From Aliivibrio fischeri ATCC 7744 = JCM 18803 = DSM 507 (GTDB lineage Bacteria > Pseudomonadota > Gammaproteobacteria > Enterobacterales > Vibrionaceae), in assembly GCF_023983475.1 (NCBI RefSeq), contig NZ_CP092712.1:1054001-1118000 (forward strand): 64,000 nucleotides of DNA. The letters run 5' to 3'. Shown piece by piece: positions 55,333 through 63,449 of this stretch (the first letter of the stretch is position 1; each line of letters starts with the position of its first letter). Under the pieces are notes generated by a model, which ran no database searches, was not told the origin of the DNA, and saw only the letters and a program-made list of their open reading frames with translations. Made by a program: the position numbers and the translations under genes.

Positions 55333-56883
55333 TTAATTAAGAACTCGTATTGGGTTTAAACAGCAGAGTCTTTCACGTATGTGTGTCAGCAACTGACTGT
55401 CTTGGTCTTTTTTAGATAATTTGTTATGGCATTGAAGCCACAGTTCAAGTAAACGTTCTTCCAGAATAGGGTCCCAATGAGCGAGTACGGATTGGGAATA
55501 TTGCTTATCAAGCCATGAGAAAAGTGAATTAGCTAAATCGTATTTACTGGATTGAAATAGCAGTTTTGCTTGAGTAAATTGCCAAAAAAAGGCTTCTCTA
55601 TCGGAACGTGATTGGTGATGACCGCGAATAAGAGGTTGCATCACTTCGTTTAAACTGTGCTGCTGTAACAATGTGAGAGCTTCTTGGAAGGCATCTTCCC
55701 AGTCACTACTATTTTGTGATTCATCGAAATGATTTACTGGGGCAGTAGCAGCATGAGTTGAAATCGAACACTGCTGTTGTATCCAAGCCTTTGTTGATTC
55801 ACTAGCAAACTCAGTTCCATCATCGAATTTAAGATCCGTGATGCTTGGTGTTTTGTTGATTAATAAAGACAGCTGATCAGTGATGTTTTGTGCTGCATCA
55901 TGATGATTAAGTGCGGTTAGACTTTCCCAAACCATGAAATGACCATCGATCCAAAATGGTGATTTAGAAAGGCTCTCTTCCATTTCTATAATTAATGTAG
56001 AGTGATTTAATTCTGCTTTTAATTGTTGAAAATATTGTATTCTGGCCTGAGGAACAGGCTTTAACATAGTTACATTATCGTCATTACTTGCTGGCAATTG
56101 AGATATGGTTAACCAGGTTAAAGTCCGGTTTAATTGATACACTTTTTCGTCACTAAGTTTCTGAGATAACCAATATTTTGAGAGTGTTCTCGCTACATCT
56201 TGTAAGTGACGAAATGCTTTATTTGCATCTCTATCGTTTGTGATGTCATCTTGAGAAAATGAGATAGTTGATGTTGTTGATGGAGCTTGTGTTGGTGCAG
56301 ATGGTATAGATTGTGCTGTTACTATCTCATTATTTTCGGTTTCTGATTTTAAACGTTTTTTAAGTTTTTTGATTAATGAAATAACAGAAGATAAATTATC
56401 TGTATTATTTTCAAAAATAGACTCAATTGAATCATCTAATACTGATAATTGTGTAATTAATATATCTGCATCATTTATATTGTCTATATTATCGATAATA
56501 GATTTTGTGGTATCTGTAATTATATTAATGATTTGATTAATAGAGGAATATAGACTTCTTTTTCTTCTTGGGTAAATATCGTCTTTGAATTTAATGATGA
56601 AATCATTAATAACACGGATTAACTCATTATGATCAATAGCAAGATTTCTCTTAGTTATAGATAAGCACAACCAGTAAAGTAACCTATAATCCTTACTAGT
56701 TTCATTTAGTAAATTCAATGAGTTATCATGCACGGCAGACCAGTCCGTCTTGCTTGTAGCAAACAGATTCGTTGATTTTTTTATTTCTTCTTCAATTAAT
56801 TCAAACTCAGGCTCATAAGTTAAATCTGTGCCTAAGCGATCCTTATCTGATATATCAGAAAGGATTGAGTCGTAAGAAAACAT
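55333..56883 (-). CDS. tssA: T6SS tail-assembly protein TssA
   Basis: A 516-residue protein with an N-terminal ImpA_N domain (about residues 5-130; SILSDISDKDRLGTDLTYEPEFELIEEE in consecutive blocks). A variable middle is rich in Asp/Asn/Ile and Ser/Thr/Pro, and the C-terminal VasJ-like domain (about 225-510) has WLTISQLPAS and a WEDAFQEALTLLQQHS helix. TssA organises sheath polymerisation, from the baseplate or at the distal end. It is the first gene of the operon; the upstream 222-base gap must hold the promoter. Confidence 0.9.
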   Translation of the reverse strand: MFSYDSILSDISDKDRLGTDLTYEPEFELIEEEIKKSTNLFATSKTDWSAVHDNSLNLLNETSKDYRLLYWLCLSITKRNLAIDHNELIRVINDFIIKFKDDIYPRRKRSLYSSINQIINIITDTTKSIIDNIDNINDADILITQLSVLDDSIESIFENNTDNLSSVISLIKKLKKRLKSETENNEIVTAQSIPSAPTQAPSTTSTISFSQDDITNDRDANKAFRHLQDVARTLSKYWLSQKLSDEKVYQLNRTLTWLTISQLPASNDDNVTMLKPVPQARIQYFQQLKAELNHSTLIIEMEESLSKSPFWIDGHFMVWESLTALNHHDAAQNITDQLSLLINKTPSITDLKFDDGTEFASESTKAWIQQQCSISTHAATAPVNHFDESQNSSDWEDAFQEALTLLQQHSLNEVMQPLIRGHHQSRSDREAFFWQFTQAKLLFQSSKYDLANSLFSWLDKQYSQSVLAHWDPILEERLLELWLQCHNKLSKKDQDSQLLTHIRERLCCLNPIRVLN

Positions 56884-57105
56884 ATTTACCCTAGCTAAAT
56901 GATGTTGTTCAAGTCAGATTGTATTGATTTAATTATTATTAAAATTATTTTTATATAGAAATAGTAAATGGAAGAATTTAATTAAGAAAGGGGAATAATT
57001 TGCGATGAAAATTAATTGAGAAATAGATCTAAATTTTATGAAACTAAATTAAGAGAACTATTTCTCATGATTTACAAATAAAGCAGGTGTCTTATTTTTG
57101 ATGCA

Positions 57106-57312
57106 TTATTTATTCTTGAAGTCGGAGAGCACAATCTCTAATGCTTTGATTGCTGTTTCTTTGTCTACTTCGTTGCTTTCAAGAAGATAGATTAAATCTA
57201 CTGCTAATTTGATTTCATCCGGTGCGTTATCTAGAGGGTTAGGAGTCTCTGTTTGAACTTCAACTTCGGTTTCAATTTGCGGTATTTGCGGATTATTTTG
57301 GGGGTTAGTCAT
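57106..57312 (-). CDS. rsmS: RsmS/YbaM family small protein
   Basis: A 68-residue protein. After a Pro/Glu/Thr-rich N-terminus, the C-terminal half (LDNAPDEIKLAVDLIYLLESN, near residues 27-47) matches E. coli YbaM (RsmS, DUF2496), reported as a regulator of the rsm-type pathway in some enterobacteria. It overlaps priC by 8 bases, the same neighbour as in E. coli, which supports the call. It lies next to the T6SS cluster, but the pair is housekeeping and probably not part of that operon. Confidence 0.85.
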   Translation of the reverse strand: MTNPQNNPQIPQIETEVEVQTETPNPLDNAPDEIKLAVDLIYLLESNEVDKETAIKALEIVLSDFKNK

Positions 57313-57856
57313 GTTGCTCTCGATAAGTAATTTGTTGTTCTAATCGGATCATTGCTTCTTTACAGCGTTGTAAGCGTTTTTCTGTTGCTAGCAGTTTTTG
57401 TTGTAGATCTTGCTGCTGAGAGAATGAATGACATTGATTAATTGCCAGTTCTTGATCATTTACCATTTGTGCTAAACGGCGTTCCCACTCTTGGTGTTGA
57501 GCTAGGTCTTGATACATATCACTAATGGGTTTTTTATAGCTTCCCTTCGGACGAGGTTCGTTAGAGCGTATACGTTGAGTTGCTACTTCTCTTTGTATCG
57601 CTTCAATTTGAGCAACCAACATTTGCGTTAAATATTCAGCTCTTTGTGTAGTAAGAATATTTGCTTTTTCTTCTCGCTGAATCGATCCAAGCGTTGCTTT
57701 TGCTTCATTTATACAGGGCACAAGATAGCGGCTTCTGCATCCAAATAGACGTTCATCAAATAAAGGAAGTCGCTGTTCCCCTCGACGTCGGTCAATTTCA
57801 GCCGCCGTTTTACCTAGTTGTTCTAGCATGATTTCGATAGAGGTAAAATTAGTCAT
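57305..57856 (-). CDS. priC: Primosomal replication protein PriC
   Basis: A 183-residue, highly basic helical protein rich in Arg and Gln. It has the PriC-type N-terminal LFDERLFGCRS motif (about residues 32-42) and a C-terminal helical bundle with EWERRLAQMVNDQE near 123-136. PriC restarts stalled replication forks by loading DnaB without PriA-PriB. The overlap with rsmS matches the arrangement in E. coli. A transporter gene lies 10 bases upstream on the same strand. Confidence 0.85.
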   Translation of the reverse strand: MTNFTSIEIMLEQLGKTAAEIDRRRGEQRLPLFDERLFGCRSRYLVPCINEAKATLGSIQREEKANILTTQRAEYLTQMLVAQIEAIQREVATQRIRSNEPRPKGSYKKPISDMYQDLAQHQEWERRLAQMVNDQELAINQCHSFSQQQDLQQKLLATEKRLQRCKEAMIRLEQQITYREQHD

Positions 57857-57866
57857 AATTGTTCCG

Positions 57867-58637
57867 TTAGAACCAAGCGTCTAAAGCGAGTTTAACAGCC
57901 AAGATACAAACCACAGTTACAAACACTGGTCGAATAAACTTAGAGCCAAAACGAATAGCTGAGTGTGCACCAATAAATGCACCGACCATTAAGCAGGCGC
58001 CCATAGTTAAACCTAGTGCCCAGTTAATATGGCCAAGAATTGCAAAGGTAACCAGTGAAGTAAAGTTACTGGTGAAATTCATAGCTTTTGCTAAACCTGA
58101 TGCTAATAAGATGTTTAGACGATACATCGCCATGCTGCTCACCGTCCAAAACGCACCCGTTCCAGGACCTGCAACACCATCATAAAATCCTAAAGATAAG
58201 ACTTGAATAATCTGCTGAGTCTTTAGTTTAGGTGTGATATCAGGTAATTGATTTTGATCTGCCTTTGGTTGTGGATGCCAAATAGTATAAATTGCAGCAG
58301 CTAAAATAATTAAAGGTAATCCTTTTTCAAGCCATTCCGTTGAAATATAGTTAACCAGCAAAGTTCCACATGTTGCGCCAAATAACGTTGCGACAAAAGA
58401 GGCTTTCCAAAAATGAGGGTCAAACAACTTCTTTTTAAAGTAGGTGAGTGCAGCCGTAGATGAAGCAAAACTTGCGGCTAACTTATTTGTACCTAAAGCT
58501 ATGTGTGGGGGAAGCCCTATTGAGAGTAGAGCAGGAACGGTTAACATCCCTCCTCCGCCTGCAACAGCATCAATAAATCCAGCAATAAAAGCAACTAACC
58601 CTAGGATGATGAGGGTTGATGGTTCGAGAAATTCCAT
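57867..58637 (-). CDS. TSUP (TauE/SafE) family membrane transporter
   Basis: A 256-residue inner-membrane protein with about eight hydrophobic helices. It has the family motif GFIDAVAGGGGMLTVPAL near residues 20-37 and a matching second-half motif GFYDGVAGPGTGAFW near 151-165. TauE/SafE (UPF0721, YfcA-like) proteins move sulfur-containing or organic anions; the substrate here is unknown. It lies 10 bases before priC and 69 bases after dinG on the same strand. Confidence 0.9.
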   Translation of the reverse strand: MEFLEPSTLIILGLVAFIAGFIDAVAGGGGMLTVPALLSIGLPPHIALGTNKLAASFASSTAALTYFKKKLFDPHFWKASFVATLFGATCGTLLVNYISTEWLEKGLPLIILAAAIYTIWHPQPKADQNQLPDITPKLKTQQIIQVLSLGFYDGVAGPGTGAFWTVSSMAMYRLNILLASGLAKAMNFTSNFTSLVTFAILGHINWALGLTMGACLMVGAFIGAHSAIRFGSKFIRPVFVTVVCILAVKLALDAWF

Positions 58638-58705
58638 ATCAATTCTTAATTATTAATAGCTATAGTAAGCTCGCATCTGCGAATGATTTAAGTAATAACG
58701 AGATA

Positions 58706-60802
58706 TTACTCTATTAGTCTTTTAAAAGGAGGTAAGGCATCCAAAAGAGCTTTACCATAACGCTTAGTTATTACACGGCGATCAAGAAGCACAACTCTAC
58801 CAGAATCCTCCTCTTTACGCAGTAGTCGACCTACCGATTGAATTAATTTTTTACTCGCTTCTGGAACACTGATCTGTATAAATGGGTTACCACCACGACT
58901 CTCAATATATTCAGAATGTGCCTCTTCAACTGGAGAGGTTGGAACTCCAAATGGAATCTTAGTAATAATTAGATTTGTAAGTAGGTTTCCAGGCAAATCT
59001 AATCCTTCAGAAAAGCTTCCTGTTCCAAATAAGATGCTGATTTTATTCTCCTCACAAAGCATTTTATGTTTTTTTAGAATTTCTTGTCTTGATTCCTGTC
59101 CTTGAATAAGTAGGTTCCACCCGTGTTTTTTTACGATCTTTTCTATACCTTCAGCAACTTTGTTCATTTGCCAGTAAGATGAGAATAAAACTAAGCTTGA
59201 AGATTGATCGGCAAGATAAAAGGGGAGTTCTTCTATTAATAAATCTGTAAAACCAGGCGCTGACGGTTCCATTGGTAGCTTAGGGATGACTAATTGAGCA
59301 TTCTCTTGGTAATTAAATGGTGAAGCTAAGGATAAGAAGCGTACGCCATCCTCAGGCTTTTCTGATATACCTGCTTGTTTACAAAAAAACGAATAGCTAT
59401 TTAATGCTCTCATTGTTGCTGAAACGACAACCGCCCCAGCGGCTCGACTCCACAAATTTTGGTCAAGTTGCCAACCTACCTCTAGAGGAGATACGTTAAT
59501 GAAGGTATCGCCGTCTCTGTCTTGACTCTTTTCTAGCCATCTAGCAAGTGGTGCTCCTTTATCACTATTGGGTTTTGCCATTAAAAACCAAACTTGAGCT
59601 AAATTTTCTAATCTTTGTAAGTAAAAGCCTATTTCAGCTAATGCTGGCTCTGCCATTCTCGGTGCTAATTCGCCATCTTTCATGCGTTCAGAGATTAAGT
59701 CACTAATTTTCGCTAGTGCTTGGTTGGCTTTAGTTGAGACTTCTTTTAATTCTTTGGATTGCTCTGCTAACCAGTTTGGTATTTCACCATGTTCAAAACG
59801 ATAAATTCCATCATTATTGAATAATGTTGGATCAAATTGCTTACTTAACTGATTAAGCGTAGGAATTAATTCCTGAATATGTTCATGAAGAGAGTTTTGA
59901 AATCGATTAACTCTTTTTTGATCTGCAAGATTACAGAATTTACTAACCGATTTGTTTAATGACTCTAACCACGAGGCTGAACCTTTTAAACTTGCTGCAG
60001 CAGATGAGTGTTCTCGCGCAACATTTGGCAGATGGTGAGCTTCATCAAAAATATATATGGTTTGTTCTGGTTCAGACAAAACAACACCACCGCCTAAATC
60101 GATGTCAGCCATAACTAAACTGTGATTTGCAATAACCACATCCGCTTTATCTAAGTGTTCACGAGCTTTTTGAAACGGACATTCACGGTGCATTGGTAAG
60201 CCGTTATGACAGCTGTACTTATCTGAAACAATGCTTTGCCAGATAGAAGAGGGAATTGTTGTTGGCCAACTATCTATATCACCGTCCCATTTACCTTCAG
60301 CTAATGCTTTGTACATTCTCTTTAGTAAATCTAACTCTTTCTTTTTTGGTTTTTCAGTAAACAAAGCAACTTGCTTGTCGTCTTCATTGTTTGATTCTGT
60401 TAGTAGAGACAACTTATGACTACAACAATACCGCTGACGACCTTTTGCAATAATAAAAGAAAAAGGCAATGGCGATATACGGCGATAGAAAGGTAAGTCT
60501 TTATGAGCAAGCTGTTCTTGAAGTGCAACAGTTGCGGTTGAGATAACCACTTTTTTGTTATTTAACTTTGCATATGGAATTGCGCTTAGTAGATAAGCAA
60601 GAGATTTACCAATGCCTGTTCCTGCTTCTGCAACAATCATGCGATTAGAATCACTATATTCACCTGCAAGTGATTTAGCGATTTCTGCTACTAAATAGTT
60701 CTGAGCACGGCGAGGTATAAAACCTGGAAGTTGATCTTGTAGTGTTTTGTAGCTTTGGCGAATGCTATCAGTAACCGATTTATTCAGCATGAGAAGGCTC
60801 AA
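58706..60802 (-). CDS. dinG: ATP-dependent DNA helicase DinG
   Basis: A 698-residue superfamily 2 XPD-like helicase. It has Walker A EAGTGIGKS (about 59-67), cysteines for a 4Fe-4S cluster (RQRYCCSH near 127 and YSCHNGLPMHRECPF near 199-213), DEAH box IFDEAHHLP (about 251), and motif VI QSVGRLLRKEEDSGRVV near the C-terminus. DinG unwinds DNA-RNA and branched DNA and helps forks cross transcribed genes. Resemblance to E. coli DinG is end to end. No LexA box in the E. coli form is visible in the upstream 100 bases. Confidence 0.92.
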   Translation of the reverse strand: MSLLMLNKSVTDSIRQSYKTLQDQLPGFIPRRAQNYLVAEIAKSLAGEYSDSNRMIVAEAGTGIGKSLAYLLSAIPYAKLNNKKVVISTATVALQEQLAHKDLPFYRRISPLPFSFIIAKGRQRYCCSHKLSLLTESNNEDDKQVALFTEKPKKKELDLLKRMYKALAEGKWDGDIDSWPTTIPSSIWQSIVSDKYSCHNGLPMHRECPFQKAREHLDKADVVIANHSLVMADIDLGGGVVLSEPEQTIYIFDEAHHLPNVAREHSSAAASLKGSASWLESLNKSVSKFCNLADQKRVNRFQNSLHEHIQELIPTLNQLSKQFDPTLFNNDGIYRFEHGEIPNWLAEQSKELKEVSTKANQALAKISDLISERMKDGELAPRMAEPALAEIGFYLQRLENLAQVWFLMAKPNSDKGAPLARWLEKSQDRDGDTFINVSPLEVGWQLDQNLWSRAAGAVVVSATMRALNSYSFFCKQAGISEKPEDGVRFLSLASPFNYQENAQLVIPKLPMEPSAPGFTDLLIEELPFYLADQSSSLVLFSSYWQMNKVAEGIEKIVKKHGWNLLIQGQESRQEILKKHKMLCEENKISILFGTGSFSEGLDLPGNLLTNLIITKIPFGVPTSPVEEAHSEYIESRGGNPFIQISVPEASKKLIQSVGRLLRKEEDSGRVVLLDRRVITKRYGKALLDALPPFKRLIE

Positions 60803-61314
60803 TTAAATTTAAAGAACCATTGTAGCACGCAAGTTTGAGTGTGATCTTCTGCAAATAATGGAATTCAATGTATTTAAATTGAGATGAATATCACGAAAGT
60901 GAGAATGTGGTAATGCTTTAATCTAAATGTTAAAATTTAGGTTTTATGTAAGTTCGATTTTAACCTGATTATTAGTGAATAATTTTAATGAATTAATTTT
61001 TTCTTGTGATATTTAGCTTTAAATTCTTTTATAGGTGAAAATAAATATTTATAATCAAACTTGTTTTTATCGTTTTTTTCAAAATAACAACTTCACTCAC
61101 ATTGTTAACTGGTTGTAATTTATGGCTTTATGTATTTTTATATGTTTATTTAGATCGTTTGACATGTGAATTTAGTTTTTGCAAAGTAGCAATCGAATTC
61201 AGAAGTACTGATTAATCACACGGTTAGATGTGTTATCGATAGTGAATAAATTATATAAAAACAGGGAACCGGAAATCGGATTTCCAACTTTCTAAGAAAA
61301 GGCAGTGGAATATT
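60803..61314. other. Intergenic region upstream of the first porin gene
   Basis: A 512-base, very AT-rich divergent spacer between dinG and the porin gene. It ends with a structured leader (61264-61309) shared with the second porin gene. A TATATA element at 61252-61257, 6 bases before GGGAACC, is a plausible -10 box. No ORF or RNA gene is otherwise recognised. Confidence 0.55.
61264..61309 (+). repeat. Porin leader repeat, copy 1
   Basis: This 46-base leader begins GGGAACCGGAAATCGG and ends AAAAGGCAGTGGA. It is nearly identical to 63395-63443, differing by a short insertion of about 3 bases in the middle. A 6-bp hairpin (GGAAAT-CGG-ATTTCC, 61271-61285) lies at its 5' end, and the GTGGA end serves as ribosome binding site for the porin ATG at 61315. 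Confidence 0.85.
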
Positions 61315-62262
61315 ATGAAAAAGACTCTAGTAGCGTTATCAGTTTTAGCAGCAGGTTCAGCTCAAGCTGGTATTGAGTTATACAATCAGAATGATGTTAC
61401 GGTTAATATGGGTGGTGACATTGAAGTTGTATATAAGCAAGGTAAAGCTGAAGACGCTGAATTAACTCAAGAAATTCAAGATGCTGATGTTAGCTTTGAT
61501 GTACGTTATGCAATTAACGATGAACTACAGTTTGGTGGTTTTTGGCAAATAAATGATGTTGCTATGGATAAAGATGGCGAGAATGCTGGTGATGTATATG
61601 TAGCTCTTTATTCAGACACGGTTGGTTCTTTTAAAGTTGGTCGTTTGTGTACCGTTCTTGATGATGCTGGTATTGGTTCGGATTACCAGTTTGGTATTAC
61701 TACATTCTTCCAAGGTGAAGATATGTATTGTGCAGATGAAGTTATTCGTTGGGATATTGATAAAGAAAACTTTTATGCAGCAGCTGCTATCGCACAAGAT
61801 AAGAATGGTAACACTGGTCTAAATAATGATTCTACGTATTTTGATGGTAAAATTGGTTACCGTGTAGCTGATTTTGACTTTACAGCTCTTGTTGGTTTAG
61901 GGGAGGTTGGGGGTGATCTACCTACTAGCACTAAACATGATGAGACATTATGGTCTGCACAGGTTCGTTATAATGGCATTGATAATCTTGGTTTAGCAGC
62001 AGCTTATTATTCGATGGATAACGATACAGATACTACAAATACAATGGCTCTGGCTGCGACTTACCAACTTGATCTTCTTGCTCTAGCTGCTGGTTACAGT
62101 CTATCTAGTCATGATGATGATGCTATTGATGACCTTAATACATGGTATGTAAATGCAGGTTATACAGTTGCACCAAATACAACAGCATATGTAGAAGTTG
62201 GTGGTGATGATGCTGACAAGACTCAAACAGGTTTCGCTATCGGTGTTAAAGCTGCATTCTAA
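61315..62262 (+). CDS. Outer-membrane porin
   Basis: A 315-residue Gram-negative porin. The signal peptide is MKKTLVALSVLAAGSAQA (cleavage after residue 18); the mature barrel has alternating hydrophobic strands, many Asp-rich loops, and the terminal aromatic signature GVKAAF that BamA recognises. It opens ELYNQNDVTVNMGG as in Vibrio general porins (OmpU-like). It allows diffusion of small solutes across the outer membrane. A strong terminator follows, and its 5' leader is duplicated in front of the next porin gene. Confidence 0.88.
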   Translation: MKKTLVALSVLAAGSAQAGIELYNQNDVTVNMGGDIEVVYKQGKAEDAELTQEIQDADVSFDVRYAINDELQFGGFWQINDVAMDKDGENAGDVYVALYSDTVGSFKVGRLCTVLDDAGIGSDYQFGITTFFQGEDMYCADEVIRWDIDKENFYAAAAIAQDKNGNTGLNNDSTYFDGKIGYRVADFDFTALVGLGEVGGDLPTSTKHDETLWSAQVRYNGIDNLGLAAAYYSMDNDTDTTNTMALAATYQLDLLALAAGYSLSSHDDDAIDDLNTWYVNAGYTVAPNTTAYVEVGGDDADKTQTGFAIGVKAAF

Positions 62263-62287
62263 TCTTAACTAATTAAGATATACTTTT

Positions 62288-62317
62288 AACCACCCTTTAA
62301 TAGGGTGGTTTTTTTTT
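62288..62317 (+). terminator. Terminator after the first porin gene
   Basis: An 8-bp perfect stem (AACCACCC/GGGTGGTT), 7-base loop, then a run of T residues. Confidence 0.92.
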
Positions 62318-62342
62318 AAGGATGAAATATTTGGAGTTAACA

Positions 62343-62963
62343 ATGAAATTTAAATTAACGCTTTTAAGTTTAATGTTCGTATCTTCCGTTCAAGCCGCGA
62401 CTTTAACTCCCAAAAAAGGAGTGGAAATCTTATTTGTAAATGGAATTAAAACAGAAGAAAAGCGTGAAACTATCGAAGTTGAAGCTATTCCTACTCAATT
62501 ACTGTTGCGTTATAACCAACAATTGGGCAAAGGTAGTTCTAAGAAAGTTTTTGATTCCGCACCATTCGTCGTGACATTAGATGTTCCTGAATCTGATTTA
62601 GTTATTCAGGGGCCAAAAGTTTATAGCTATGAGCAAGCAAAGAAACAATTTAAGTCTCAACCTAAATGGATTATTTCAGATTCACAAGATAATCCGATTG
62701 TTTATAAGCAAGAGACGTTGAAACCAGCTGAAGGGTTTATGCCTTATTATGATTTAGAGTCAATGCTTCAAAAATATAATAAAGAAAAAGGCATTGCTTT
62801 AGGAGGCGAAAATACTCTGATGGCTAACGCGCAAATGATAGGTAATGAAAATAAATCCACAAATAATGAGGTTTCAAATCTTGAACAACTGCAAGGTTGG
62901 TATTTAAAAGCAACAAAGGAAGAGCGTAAAGCATTCCAGAAATGGGTGATAGATCACAATTAA
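62343..62963 (+). CDS. YccT/UPF0319 (DUF2057) family exported protein
   Basis: A 206-residue protein with a signal peptide (cleavage after VQAA, residue ~18). The mature part follows the DUF2057 layout: KGVEILFVNGIK near residues 25-36, LLLRYNQQL, FDSAPFVVTLDVP, and a C-terminal LEQLQGWYLKATKEERKAF segment near 183-201. E. coli YccT is reported to affect curli regulation, but the function in vibrios is unknown. The ATG at 62343 is chosen because ggag lies just upstream; an ATG seven codons earlier has no site. Confidence 0.86.
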   Translation: MKFKLTLLSLMFVSSVQAATLTPKKGVEILFVNGIKTEEKRETIEVEAIPTQLLLRYNQQLGKGSSKKVFDSAPFVVTLDVPESDLVIQGPKVYSYEQAKKQFKSQPKWIISDSQDNPIVYKQETLKPAEGFMPYYDLESMLQKYNKEKGIALGGENTLMANAQMIGNENKSTNNEVSNLEQLQGWYLKATKEERKAFQKWVIDHN

Positions 62964-63082
62964 TTTTTTAGGCTTCTTCATTTTTTATTAGTTTATGGCT
63001 TGTGAATATAAAAAAAATGAAACTAATTTCCCCTTCAAATCTACCTACTTAAATATCAAATTCTATTTATTAACATTAAACG

Positions 63083-63109
63083 GTAACGCTCTCTTGCGTT
63101 GCTGTTTTT
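63083..63109 (+). terminator. Possible terminator after the YccT-family gene
   Basis: A 7-bp stem (GTAACGC with one G-T wobble), 6-base loop, then TGTTTTT. It is about 120 bases beyond the stop codon, so it is less certain than the other terminators. Confidence 0.45.
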
Positions 63110-63207
63110 ATTTATTTTTATCTTTTTGTGTTTTCTATTTCAATTGCTTATGTGATCTTGTGGTTTTTTTGTCCTTTTTGGTGTTTATCTAAATTTATAT
63201 TTTTCGG

Positions 63208-63223
63208 TGTGATCTGTATCAAG
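63208..63223 (+). promoter_or_regulatory. Possible CRP-binding site upstream of the second porin
   Basis: TGTGATCTGTATCAAG matches the CRP consensus TGTGA-N6-TCACA at 8 of 10 positions. It is 187 bases before the GGGAACC leader, which is farther than most class I or II sites. Confidence 0.3.
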
Positions 63224-63394
63224 TATTAAGATGTGCTTATGTAAGTCGCTGTATTGTGTGTGTTTATCATTTTTTACTTTCCTTGACTTTCTTCGTTGAC
63301 ATGGTGAGAAATCTTTAGCAAAGTACTCTCCAGAAATCGAGATGCTAACAAGTTGCACACATAAGATGCTTCTGTAGCAATCCAGATATAAAAA

Positions 63395-63443
63395 GGGAAC
63401 CGGAAATCGGATTTCCAAATCTTTCTAAGAAAAGGCAGTGGAC
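63395..63443 (+). repeat. Porin leader repeat, copy 2
   Basis: This is the second copy of the leader found at 61264-61309, with the same GGGAACCGGAAATCGG hairpin and AAAAGGCAGTGGA ribosome binding site. GATATAAAAA just upstream could be its -10 region. Confidence 0.85.
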
Positions 63444-63449
63444 TTAATT

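Larger units (their letters stand above)
62964..63449. other. Intergenic region upstream of the second porin gene
   Basis: 486 bases, T-rich on the plus strand. It holds a weak hairpin with a T-rich tail (63083-63109), a CRP-like half-palindrome (63208-63223), and the shared porin leader at its end. A short open frame at 62995 looks like chance. Confidence 0.55.

Noticed and set aside
56884-57105. Sigma-54 promoter upstream of tssA
   Set aside because: No TGGCAC-N5-TTGC-like element was found on the minus strand in this spacer, despite the presence of VasH.
60803-60900. LexA/SOS box upstream of dinG
   Set aside because: No CTGT-N8-ACAG palindrome of the E. coli type is visible, so SOS control is not claimed.
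62995-63192. 65-codon frame after the YccT-family gene
   Set aside because: It is Phe/Leu/Cys-rich from T-rich intergenic DNA, with no ribosome binding site, and overlaps a hairpin.
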